Shown here one piece after another: positions 26,702-34,601 of a stretch of 64,000 bases of DNA; the first letter of the stretch is position 1, and every line of letters begins with the position of its first letter. Under the pieces are notes generated by a model. The model was not told the origin of the DNA. It made no database searches and worked only from the letters and a program-made list of their open reading frames with translations. The stretch comes from Desmonostoc vinosum HA7617-LM4 (GTDB lineage: Bacteria > Cyanobacteriota > Cyanobacteriia > Cyanobacteriales > Nostocaceae): NCBI GenBank assembly GCA_019359515.1, contig JAHHHC010000001.1, forward strand, positions 310,001 through 374,000, given 5' to 3'. The translations under genes and the position numbers were made by a program.

Positions 26702-29700
26702 TTAAACTCCTTTACCTGTGTGATAAAAAGCAGCCCAATAAAAAGGTGACTCAAAGGGTTGTGTAGATTCTCCTTTGTCTTTGGCAATTTCAGTAAAGTG
26801 TTTATCTATTACTTTCTGCCAAGATATAAGTAATGATGATTTAGGTAGCCAATCTTGAAAGCCTTTAGTTGTTGTATTTCTTAACCAGTGTTGTGCTGCA
26901 TTTAAAGCTAATACAATATTAGTTTGCTGCTGGAGTTCTTCGTAAAATTTAATCATGAATAAGGCTGTAGCTGTAGTACTGACAGTCCAAAGGCTGCTGA
27001 CTACATTGGTGCTACCAGCTAACAAAAAGCCACTGGGTAAACCTATGTATTCGTCACTGGTGTTGCTGGAATCTATCATCCCAGTTTCGCAAGCTGAAAG
27101 GGTGACTAGGTGACAGTTAGCTAATTTGAAGTGAGCGATGATCTCTGTTAAAGTTAGGTTTGCGTCGGCTAATTTTAAGCCGGAATCTAGGGGAGAGTCA
27201 GAGTTGAAGTAGCCGTGACAAAAGAAAAAGATGTTGTTCGCTTGGCTTAATTCTTGGTTGAGGGTGGTGTGATGATTTTCATCAACATGGAGAATTGCTG
27301 ATTTGTTGGCGTTGGCTTGTTTGATAATATGAGCTTGAGTAAATTTCTTTTTAATAGCGGCGACTGCACCTAAGTCTTTTTCGTAGCCTTGATCTTGATA
27401 TAAATCTGTTGTGGGGTTCTGTACAGCAAATAAGGATTTTAATAATGATTGAGATTCAGGATGTTGACGCAGTTGCACTTGTTGTAAGATTTGACAACTA
27501 GGTGCATAGCTTACGCCCTTGGGGAATAAGTCAATTAAGTATGATGATTTGACGGGTAAAGCATGGAGAGGGAATAGGTGTAAGAAGCGATGAGGAATGA
27601 GGATTAATCTTTGGCATTGTTCGGGGATGTGGGCTAATATTTCTTCAATGTGCAGAATTTCTGCTAACTTGTTCAGGCGTGTTTCTAGTTGATTCTGCCA
27701 TTGTATTTTATCTTCGTCTTCTGGATTGTCGTAATCATTTAAATATTCAATAGTCCAATCTATTAGGGCTGCTCTCTCTTCTGGTGGTGATTGCCAAGAG
27801 GTTAATTGTTGTCCGTGAGATTGGATAATAAATGTGAGAATTGTATCTGTGGCAATATACCATTCTATAACTGCTGTATTTGCATCTAAAGTTTCTGGGA
27901 ATTTATCAAACTTAAAGCCAGAACCAACAGGCAAATATTTATCTTGTAAGTTGTTGCGTTGCTGTCGCAATTCTTGGAGACGTTTTGCTAAGTCTTGGGG
28001 ATTTTTCACTTTACCATTTTGGATTTGATATTGTCCTGCGGCTATTTTATCTCTGTAGGTTTCTAGTTGAGTTATATCATCTAGAGGGAAGATAGTTTTA
28101 GAGTCACGTTCGAGGATTTGCTCAACTAAATTGCGAGTTTTACTATGTTCAGCATATTCAATTGCTTCGGTAATCTGATTTAATTCTAAGCAAACTTCTA
28201 CCATGCGGCTATAAACTTCGTTAAATTGTTCCGCTTGCTTGCGTTTGCTTTCTTCACCAGATACTATTTCTTCCCGCAAAGATTCTACTGTAGTAATAGC
28301 TAATTCAAAGGTATTGTAAGCTAAGGTAAACTGATTTATTTTTTGGTAAGCAATTCCTAGTAACGTTAGAGATTCTGCATATTTTTGAGGAAAACCCTCA
28401 ATAGTATAAACTTTCAAAGCTTCTTGGCAGCAAGCAATTGCCTGCTCTAAATTACTAACCCGCTCCCCTTTGATTCTAGAAAGAAAAACAAGACCAAGAT
28501 TATTTTGTGTCGTTGCCCATTCATCAGGAAAAGCGTCTAAAGTATAAACTTTCAAAGCTTCTTGGTAAAAAGCAATTGCCTGCTCTAGATTACTAACTCG
28601 CTCCGCTTTGATCCTAAAACTATAAACACTAGCCAAACTATTTTGTGTCCTTGCCCACTCATAAGGAAAAGCGTCTAAAGTATAAACTTTCAGAGCTTCT
28701 TGGCAACAAGCAATTGCCTGTTCTAAATTATCAACCCGCTTCCCTCTGATTCTGTAAAGGTAAGCATGTCCAAGATTATATTGCGCCCTTGCCCATTCAT
28801 AAGGAAAAGCGTCTAAAGTATAAACTTTGAGTACCTCTCGGCAACAAGCAATCGCTAGTTCTAAATTATCAGCCCGTTCTCCCCTGATTCTGTAAAGGTA
28901 AGCATTTCCAAGGTTGTTTTGCGTCCTTGCCCATTCATAAGGAAAAGCGTCTAAAGTATAAACTTTCAGAGCTTCTTGGCAATAAGCAATTACCTGTTCT
29001 AAATTTTCAGCCCGCTCCCCTCTAATTCTGTAAAGATAAGGTAAGGCAATATTAGTATGAACTGCTGCCCATTCATAAGGGAAAGCGTCTAAAGTATAAA
29101 CTTTGAGAACCTCTCGGCAACAAGTAATTGCTAATTCTAGATTCTCAGCCCGTTCTCCCCTGATTCTGTAAAGGTAAGCTAAAGCAATATTAGTATGAAC
29201 TGCTGCCCATTTATCGGGAAAAGCGTCTAAAGTATAAACTTTCAGAGCTTCTTGGAAACAAGCAATTGCCTGTTCTAAATTCTCAGCCCGTTCTCCTCTG
29301 ATTCTCTCAATGTAAGCTCCCCCCAAATTAGTTTGCGTCATTGCCCAATCAACGGGAAAAGCATTACGGGTTGTAACCTCAAGAGCAGCAGTATAGGATG
29401 CGATCGCTTTTTCTAAATTCTCAGCCCGTTCTCCTCTGATTCTGTAAAGGTAAGCATTTCCAAGGTTATTTTGCGTCCTTGCCCATTTATCGGGAAAAGC
29501 GTCTAAAGTATAAACTTTCAGAGCTTCTTGGCAAAAAGCAATCGCTAGTTCTAGATTCTCAGCCCGTTCTCCCCTGATTCTGTAAAGGTAAGCTACAGCA
29601 AGATTACTATGAACTGCTGCCCATTGATAGGAAAAAGCGTCACGAGTGTAGACATTTAGTACAACTTTATAACCAGTGATCGCAATTTCCATATTGCTGG

Positions 29701-30193
29701 CTTTGTCACCCAAGGAGAAATCCTTTATTAGATTGCAAAAAAGGAAAATAACCTTTGCCAGCAATTCTGCTATCTCTCCTTCCGTTTCTATTAGTGTTTT
29801 TGTACCCCAACGGTACAAGATTTCTCGTAATACTTCATTGAGTTTATTTTTATTCCTTACCAGTAAAGGATAAACTACCTGGGCATCACCTTCACTATCT
29901 GCTGTTGCCTTCAGCACTTGCTTTAATAAATCTAAGTATTCTTGTTCTGTGGTAGTCAATGATAAGTAACTATAAACCCCAAGCTTCTGTCCTGCTATAT
30001 TCATCAAACGATTAGCTTGGTCTAATTTTCTCTGTGCCAGCAGATTACTTGACACTTCCAGCATCTTTTGTACCAAGCCAGCATCCACTAAATTTTGATT
30101 TGCTGCCAAAATCTCTTGGATTTCACCGTCACTACGACAACTCAACAGATATTGAATAAGGTTGAGGTAAGCTTGCTGACGCTGTTCGTTCAT
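26702..30193 (-). CDS. TPR-CHAT caspase-like protease (CAST cargo)
   Basis: About 1163 residues from ATG 30193 (MNEQRQQAYLNLIQ); an in-frame ATG at 30217 would add eight. N-terminal helical domain (1-160), ten 46-residue TPR-like repeats of the type GERAENLEQAIACCQEALKV (about 165-620), a linker coiled coil, and a C-terminal CHAT domain with His about 993 (FFFCHGYFNS) and Cys about 1035 (LSACETGM). CHAT domains are caspase-related cysteine proteases; TPR-CHAT proteins act in bacterial immunity and cell death (for example Csx29). The repeats are nearly identical also in DNA. First gene of a coupled three-gene operon. Confidence 0.88.
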   Translation of the reverse strand: MNEQRQQAYLNLIQYLLSCRSDGEIQEILAANQNLVDAGLVQKMLEVSSNLLAQRKLDQANRLMNIAGQKLGVYSYLSLTTTEQEYLDLLKQVLKATADSEGDAQVVYPLLVRNKNKLNEVLREILYRWGTKTLIETEGEIAELLAKVIFLFCNLIKDFSLGDKASNMEIAITGYKVVLNVYTRDAFSYQWAAVHSNLAVAYLYRIRGERAENLELAIAFCQEALKVYTLDAFPDKWARTQNNLGNAYLYRIRGERAENLEKAIASYTAALEVTTRNAFPVDWAMTQTNLGGAYIERIRGERAENLEQAIACFQEALKVYTLDAFPDKWAAVHTNIALAYLYRIRGERAENLELAITCCREVLKVYTLDAFPYEWAAVHTNIALPYLYRIRGERAENLEQVIAYCQEALKVYTLDAFPYEWARTQNNLGNAYLYRIRGERADNLELAIACCREVLKVYTLDAFPYEWARAQYNLGHAYLYRIRGKRVDNLEQAIACCQEALKVYTLDAFPYEWARTQNSLASVYSFRIKAERVSNLEQAIAFYQEALKVYTLDAFPDEWATTQNNLGLVFLSRIKGERVSNLEQAIACCQEALKVYTIEGFPQKYAESLTLLGIAYQKINQFTLAYNTFELAITTVESLREEIVSGEESKRKQAEQFNEVYSRMVEVCLELNQITEAIEYAEHSKTRNLVEQILERDSKTIFPLDDITQLETYRDKIAAGQYQIQNGKVKNPQDLAKRLQELRQQRNNLQDKYLPVGSGFKFDKFPETLDANTAVIEWYIATDTILTFIIQSHGQQLTSWQSPPEERAALIDWTIEYLNDYDNPEDEDKIQWQNQLETRLNKLAEILHIEEILAHIPEQCQRLILIPHRFLHLFPLHALPVKSSYLIDLFPKGVSYAPSCQILQQVQLRQHPESQSLLKSLFAVQNPTTDLYQDQGYEKDLGAVAAIKKKFTQAHIIKQANANKSAILHVDENHHTTLNQELSQANNIFFFCHGYFNSDSPLDSGLKLADANLTLTEIIAHFKLANCHLVTLSACETGMIDSSNTSDEYIGLPSGFLLAGSTNVVSSLWTVSTTATALFMIKFYEELQQQTNIVLALNAAQHWLRNTTTKGFQDWLPKSSLLISWQKVIDKHFTEIAKDKGESTQPFESPFYWAAFYHTGKGV

Positions 30194-30310
30194 GGGTAAA
30201 GGCGTGAGACGCAACATAATCAAGAGAATAATTCAACGCCAACGCCCTCAATTCCAGAAAAGTCTAGAATTTCATCACAGGTGATGCGTTTGTGACGATG
30301 CAAAAATCTC

Positions 30311-30594
30311 ATGAAAGAAAAAGTCTATGTAGAAACTTCAGTAATAAGTTATCTAACTTCTCGTCCTAGCCGAGATATTGTGATTGCAGGGCATCAACAA
30401 ATTACCCAAGAATGGTGGCAAAATTATCGAGATAAATTTATTTTAGTGGCTTCACAGCTAGTTATTCAAGAAGCCAGTGCTGGAGATTCTATTACCTCTG
30501 AACAAAGACTAAAAATCTTAGAAACAATAGAATTATTAGAAAAGGCTATGAACCAGTAATAATTTGTACCCCTGAAGAACTGATAGAAAGGTAA
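30311..30594 (+). pseudogene. PIN-domain toxin with internal deletion and frameshift
   Basis: The first frame reads VYVETSVISYLTSRPSRD (PIN motif with catalytic Asp position as E/T, usual cyanobacterial form) up to IELLEKAMNQ and stops at 30559. The other frame then gives GYEPVIICTPEELIER to TAA 30594, the normal end of the same family. The middle (about 60 residues with the later acidic residues) is missing. So the VapC-like toxin is inactive. Confidence 0.7.
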
Positions 30595-30599
30595 AAGTT

Positions 30600-30782
30600 A
30601 TGTGGGAAGATCCAATTATCAAAGAAATTCATCAAGCTAGACAAGCCCATTCAAATCAATTTAATCATGACTTACAAGCAATTTATCAAGATTTAAAAGC
30701 ACAAGAAAGAAAGAGCAAGAGAAAATTTGTTTCTTATCTTCCAAAGTTGTTGAAAGATGTTTCTTTGTTGCATAAGACTTAA
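30600..30782 (+). CDS. Small partner (antitoxin-type) of the PIN toxin
   Basis: 60 residues: MWEDPIIKEIHQARQAHSNQ then FNHDLQAIYQDLKAQERKSK. This small protein typically accompanies the PIN gene in cyanobacteria as the likely antitoxin. The body is intact; the tail after FVSYLPK looks altered. Starts 6 bp after the toxin remnant. With the toxin broken it is probably dispensable. Confidence 0.65.
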   Translation: MWEDPIIKEIHQARQAHSNQFNHDLQAIYQDLKAQERKSKRKFVSYLPKLLKDVSLLHKT

Positions 30783-30910
30783 TGCGTTCACACAGTGTAC
30801 CGTAGGTAATCGCCTGACTCACCGCAAACATACTCCTACAAAATAGTGTGTAGGCACATCCTGCCCCAAGCATCGCCTATCTTTTACCATACAATCAAAA
30901 TCATAAGCCA

Positions 30911-30990
30911 GTAGGGTGTGTTAGGCGTAAGCCGTAACGCACCGCAAGCTTTGTGGTAGATGCGTTACGCTGTCGCTAACGCATCCTACG
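30911..30990. repeat. Dispersed palindromic repeat (TAACGCATCC type)
   Basis: GTAGGGTGTGTTAGGCG, AAGCCGTAACGCACC and TAGATGCGTTA...TAACGCATCCTA form overlapping inverted repeats. This is a very common cyanobacterial intergenic repeat type. No gene in 30783-31026. Confidence 0.6.
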
Positions 30991-31026
30991 TGTATTTCAA
31001 AAATCAAATATTAGTCCTATAGTTAC

Positions 31027-31395
31027 TTAACTCATCGCCTCAACTAACTTTTTGCGACTAGGACGCTTACGCTCTGATTTTTTCTTCAATCCTACAGCTT
31101 GAGCTTGATTGCTATCTGAGCCATACTGTCCTCGTACAACTTCTTTCATCGCTAACACCGCATTGTGAAATTCCCACTCTGCTAATCGCGCCGCATCAGA
31201 CGCAGCACGGTATAAAGTTAGTTTCTCAACTTCGGCTTTTTGAGCATTTAACATTGCTTGATAAGATTGGTCTAATTTGCTCGTGGAAGCATCATCTCGG
31301 CTGGTTTGATAATCAGTGATGGTTTGCAAACCGTGGAATGAATTAATATCTTGATCAATGGTAGGAGGCGTGAGACGGCGGTTTGTGTTTTGCAT
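31027..31395 (-). CDS. Small conserved hypothetical protein (CAST cargo)
   Basis: 122 residues starting MQNTNRRLTPPTIDQDINSF. Mid-part helical (YQAMLNAQKAEVEKLTLYRAA, ARLAEWEFHNAVLAMKEVVR); tail very basic (KKKSERKRPSRKKL), suggesting nucleic-acid contact. I recognise similar unnamed cyanobacterial proteins but no function. Confidence 0.55.
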   Translation of the reverse strand: MQNTNRRLTPPTIDQDINSFHGLQTITDYQTSRDDASTSKLDQSYQAMLNAQKAEVEKLTLYRAASDAARLAEWEFHNAVLAMKEVVRGQYGSDSNQAQAVGLKKKSERKRPSRKKLVEAMS

Positions 31396-31636
31396 GGCTG
31401 TTAATATATCCGTAGTGGACTATATATCTAGCGTGTCAATTTAAACTTAAAATCGCTTGAGAAAATACACGTAATTAACGCCATCTGTAACTTAAAAGTT
31501 TGTAGTCAGGGCTAAAGCCCTGATCTTAACGTAGCCAAAAGACACTTTAATAGGACTAAAGTCCTCTCTGCGAGACGCTGCGCGAACACTACAAGAAATT
31601 TCCGACTCCCATCCTTACTTGATATTATTTTTCTGC

Positions 31637-31762
31637 AAGGCAATACATCATTAATGTAAGGCGATACATTATCAATGCAAGGCGATACATTGTGAATGTC
31701 AGGCAATACATTATCAATGCAAGGCAATACATTGTGAATGCAAGGCGATACATTATTAATGT
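31637..31762. repeat. Six tandem 21-bp units
   Basis: AAGGCRATACATTATCAATGC-type units repeat six times with exact 21-bp period (7 codons) and alternate ATTATCAATG / ATTGTGAATG versions. There is no spacer, so this is not a CRISPR array. Both strands are open through it. The rest of 31396-32082 holds dispersed repeats (AGGGCTAAAGCCCT, GGACTAAAGTCC, GAGACGCTGCGCG) and no gene. Confidence 0.85.
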
Positions 31763-32082
31763 AGCAAATTACATTTTAGGTATAGCTATTGCAATTAAAA
31801 ATCGCAACTGTAACAAAGCATTCGCAAATGATATTTTGGCGATGCCTGCGGTGGTCACTGAAGCTTACTCGTTCGCGCAGCGTCTCGTAGAGAAGTGCTG
31901 GCTACGCCCACGCATTTATTGATTTTGTGATTTCGGCGATTAAGGATTTAGCGGAGCCAGTTTCCGTCCTCGTGAGAATTTTAGGTAACAGGAAGATGCG
32001 ATCTTAAAGAAGAACAACGCTGAGGATGTTTGGTATCTTGATATTACTCGCTAAAGCGTTTGAGGTTTTGGTGTAAGATTTC

Positions 32083-32310
32083 GTGAATGCGATCGCTCAA
32101 ACCCACAGAGCTGGCAGTATAGTCTTGCCCAAGCTGGGAGATATGCGAAAAATTGTCCAAAGTGAAATTCAAGCTAGATCTGAGCAAAAATGCCCTGGTT
32201 ATCTAGAAGCCCAGCAAAAATATGTCAAACAGTACCGCATTAACGTGCATCACTGGAGTTATGGCCGATTACTTGACGACATTAATCTGTCACCGACGAC
32301 AAATAATTAG
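32083..32310 (+). pseudogene. cas12k: Cas12k C-terminal remnant
   Basis: The frame reads AGSIVLPKLGDMRKIVQSEI, then CPGYLEAQQKYVKQYRINVH and HWSYGRLLDDI, which I recognise as the late RuvC-region/C-terminal part of Cas12k (C2c5), the RNA-guided target-selection protein of type V-K CASTs. It runs straight into the right end (NLSPTTNN), so the last ~40 residues, the tracrRNA and the CRISPR array have been lost by a deletion. The upstream ~560 residues are missing too. Confidence 0.85.
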
Positions 32311-32320
32311 TCACTGTACA
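32273..32320 (-). repeat. CAST right end with two TnsB-type sites
   Basis: TGACGACATTAATCTGTCAC (about 32275-32294) and CGACGACAAATAATTAGTCAC followed by terminal TGTACA at 32315-32320. The outer 32 bp match the left end in inverse orientation except for one base change and one extra base. Confidence 0.82.
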
Positions 32321-32327
32321 AAAATAA

Positions 32328-32401
<74 letters not shown>

Positions 32402-32561
32402 TTAACCACACGATTTATCAATATAGCATATATTGAACGAGTATGTAAATACTTGATGCTTGTGTAGCCTAGTATTCCCCCTTATGATATTTAAAGTGGT
32501 TTATGAAGTAGACAGCAACAGAAATAAGCGTTTTATTCGTTGCTATGTCTAAGTTTGGAGG

Positions 32562-33188
32562 TTAAGATCGCTCTTTTACAATCAACTCAATCAAGCCATC
32601 AATCAGGCGATCGCGTTCCATCGGCATAATATCCTTGCCATGCAACATTTCCTGCACAATCATGAAATGCACAATAGCACCCACAAAAATTCGTGCTGTC
32701 GCTTCCGCGTCAGATAATTTGAGCTGCGGACAATTTGTGAAATAGTAGCAAAGCCTTCTAAATGCATTCTGCTCGATATTGCTAACAAAGGCGCGAGCCA
32801 ACTGGGGAAATCGCCCCGACTCACCCAGAATCAGCCGCATAAAATTGAGAAACTGCGACTCATTTATCCCCATATCTAAGGCTCGGTTGGCAAAATTTCT
32901 CAGAACGATTTGGGGTGCGGTTTGCAAAATCTGATCATCCGCTGCACCAAAAATAGATTGAAATTTTTGCTCAACAAGACGCCGAATCAGGGCAATGAAT
33001 AAGCTTTCTTTGTCTTGAAAGTGGCTATACACCGTGGCTTTGGAAACTTTTGCAGCGATCGCCACCCGATCCATACTGGTTGCCGCATAGCCGTGGGTCA
33101 AAAACTCTTGCATTCCGCCTTCTAAAATGGCTTCGGTTTTCTCTAGAGAAAGCTGTCTATCTGCGCGTTCAGGTTTTGCCTGTCTCAT
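32562..33188 (-). CDS. TetR/AcrR-family repressor
   Basis: 208 residues. N-terminal HTH: ILEGGMQEFLTHGYAATSMD followed by VAIAAKVSKATVYSHFQDKE, classic TetR; C-terminal all-helical ligand domain of the AefR-like type. Divergent from the DevBCA-type exporter with palindromes between, so it most likely represses that operon until an inducing compound binds. Inducer unknown. ATG 33188. Confidence 0.9.
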   Translation of the reverse strand: MRQAKPERADRQLSLEKTEAILEGGMQEFLTHGYAATSMDRVAIAAKVSKATVYSHFQDKESLFIALIRRLVEQKFQSIFGAADDQILQTAPQIVLRNFANRALDMGINESQFLNFMRLILGESGRFPQLARAFVSNIEQNAFRRLCYYFTNCPQLKLSDAEATARIFVGAIVHFMIVQEMLHGKDIMPMERDRLIDGLIELIVKERS

Positions 33189-33321
33189 GCCGGGTCATCC
33201 TTAAGGCTGAATCAATCTTAAGCTGTCGTGCATTTAATTTGCACATTCACTGGTGGTTGTCATTTGTATTTAATGAGTGTTTTTGCCACAAATAGTGCAA
33301 TATGTCAGCGCATTGGCTTAC

Positions 33322-33383
33322 TTGACATTATAAACTAAACCGACTAGTTTAGTAATAGCTACACTAGTCGGTTTAGTATAGTC
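33322..33383 (+). promoter_or_regulatory. devBCA-type operon promoter overlapped by TetR-type operators
   Basis: TTGACA at 33322-33327 and TAGTTT at 33345-33350 (17-bp spacing) form a plausible promoter. CTAAACCGACTAGTTTAG spans about 33335-33352, covering the -10, and ACTAGTCGGTTTAG at about 33363-33376 repeats it in inverted order. Placement over the promoter fits repression by the divergent TetR protein. Confidence 0.6.
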
Positions 33384-33410
33384 GGCTTTCAGCAAAGGAG
33401 TCAATTACTT

Positions 33411-34601
33411 ATGCAGGGTCAGATTCAGAGCCGGAATCAATTCATCAAGGCAATATCCCAGCGAGGAGTTGTGATTGCTGGAATTATACTGTTGGGCGTC
33501 AGTGGCGCTATGACATATGGATGGATGCGAATGTCATCAGTGAAGCGGGAGGTTGCTGCACCTGTGACAACCCCTGTGATTCAGACGGTGACGGCGCTCG
33601 GACGATTGGAGCCCCGAGGCGAAGTGATTAAGCTCTCGGCTCCTACTTCCAGTCAAGGAAATCGAGTTGATCGATTGCTGGTGCAAGAGGGCGATCGCGT
33701 CAAAGTTGGTCAAGTCATTGCCATTTTGGACTCCCATGATCAACGCCAAGCTGCTCAAGAAGAAGCAGAAGAACAAGTAAAAGTGGCACGTACCCAACTA
33801 GAGGTGATTCAAGCGGGCGCGAAAAAAGGCGAAATCAATGCCCAAAAAGCAGAAATTGAGCGATTAATTGCCGAACGTCAGGGTAATATTGCAGCGCAAG
33901 CCGCAACCGTCGCTCGACTGCAATCAGAATTACAAAATGCCCAAGCCGAGTTCAATCGTTATCAATTGCTGTATCAAGAAGGCGCAATTTCCGCGTCTGA
34001 ACGTGACAGCAAACGCTTAGCCTTAGACAAGGCACAAAAGTCTGTCCAAGAAGCGCAAGTCAATCTTGAGCGCCTGCGTTCGGCCACGCCGCCAGAATTG
34101 AACAGCGCCAAAGCAACACTAGATAAAATTTCCGAAGTCCGTCCTGTGGATGTGCGTTCGGCACAAGCAGAAGTCAACCGAGCGATCGCAGCCTACAATC
34201 AAGCAAAGGCCAGTTTCAATCAATCGCTAGTGCGTTCTCCAATCAATGGTGAAGTGCTAGATATTCATACACGAGCGGGGGAAGTTGTGGCGACGGATGG
34301 TATTGCAGAGATTGGGCAAACGCGGCAGATGCAAGCGATCGCCGAAGTCTATCAAAGCGATATTAGTAAAGTTCAGCTTGGGCAACGAGTTCGGGTAACT
34401 AGTACCTCAATTCCGGGTGAATTAACAGGAAAAGTTGAGCGAGTAGATTCTCAAGTGCGCCGACAAGAGGTTGTCAACACTGATCCCAGCGAGAATATCG
34501 ATGCCAGAGTCATTGAGGTGCATATCAACTTAGATGATGCCTCTAGTCAAAAAGCTGCCAAATTCACAAATCTACAAGTTCAGGTGGTGATCGAACAATG
34601 A
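33411..34601 (+). CDS. ABC exporter membrane fusion protein, DevB family
   Basis: 396 residues. Periplasmic adaptor linking the inner-membrane ABC complex to a TolC-type channel. N-terminal transmembrane anchor (about 20-38), biotinyl-lipoyl half motifs (VDRLLVQEGDRVKVGQVIAI and VRSPINGEVLDIHTRAGE), and a long coiled-coil hairpin (about 110-260). AAAGGAG precedes the ATG by 10 nt. The stop overlaps devC by 4 bp. In Anabaena DevBCA exports heterocyst glycolipids, but genomes carry several paralogues; TetR control suggests a drug or stress exporter here. Confidence 0.92.
   Translation: MQGQIQSRNQFIKAISQRGVVIAGIILLGVSGAMTYGWMRMSSVKREVAAPVTTPVIQTVTALGRLEPRGEVIKLSAPTSSQGNRVDRLLVQEGDRVKVGQVIAILDSHDQRQAAQEEAEEQVKVARTQLEVIQAGAKKGEINAQKAEIERLIAERQGNIAAQAATVARLQSELQNAQAEFNRYQLLYQEGAISASERDSKRLALDKAQKSVQEAQVNLERLRSATPPELNSAKATLDKISEVRPVDVRSAQAEVNRAIAAYNQAKASFNQSLVRSPINGEVLDIHTRAGEVVATDGIAEIGQTRQMQAIAEVYQSDISKVQLGQRVRVTSTSIPGELTGKVERVDSQVRRQEVVNTDPSENIDARVIEVHINLDDASSQKAAKFTNLQVQVVIEQ

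Larger units (their letters stand above)
24656..32320. mobile_element. Decayed type V-K CRISPR-associated transposon (CAST) with cargo
   Basis: 7.67 kb bounded by TGTACAGTGACTAATTAT (left) and its inverse ATAATTAGTCACTGTACA (right); the ~32-bp ends match at all but two positions. This is the end type of ShCAST-like Tn7 relatives. Gene remnants are in the canonical order: TnsB fragment at the left end, Cas12k fragment at the right end, cargo between. tnsC, tniQ, most of tnsB and cas12k, tracrRNA and CRISPR array are not present. The element ends 7 bp from tRNA-Val. No clean 5-bp target duplication; AAAAATAATG occurs across both junctions (24648-24657 and 32320-32329). It could be mobilised only in trans. 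Confidence 0.85.

Noticed and set aside
31637-31762. CRISPR array near the Cas12k remnant
   Set aside because: The units are contiguous 21-mers without spacers and do not resemble V-K CRISPR repeats.
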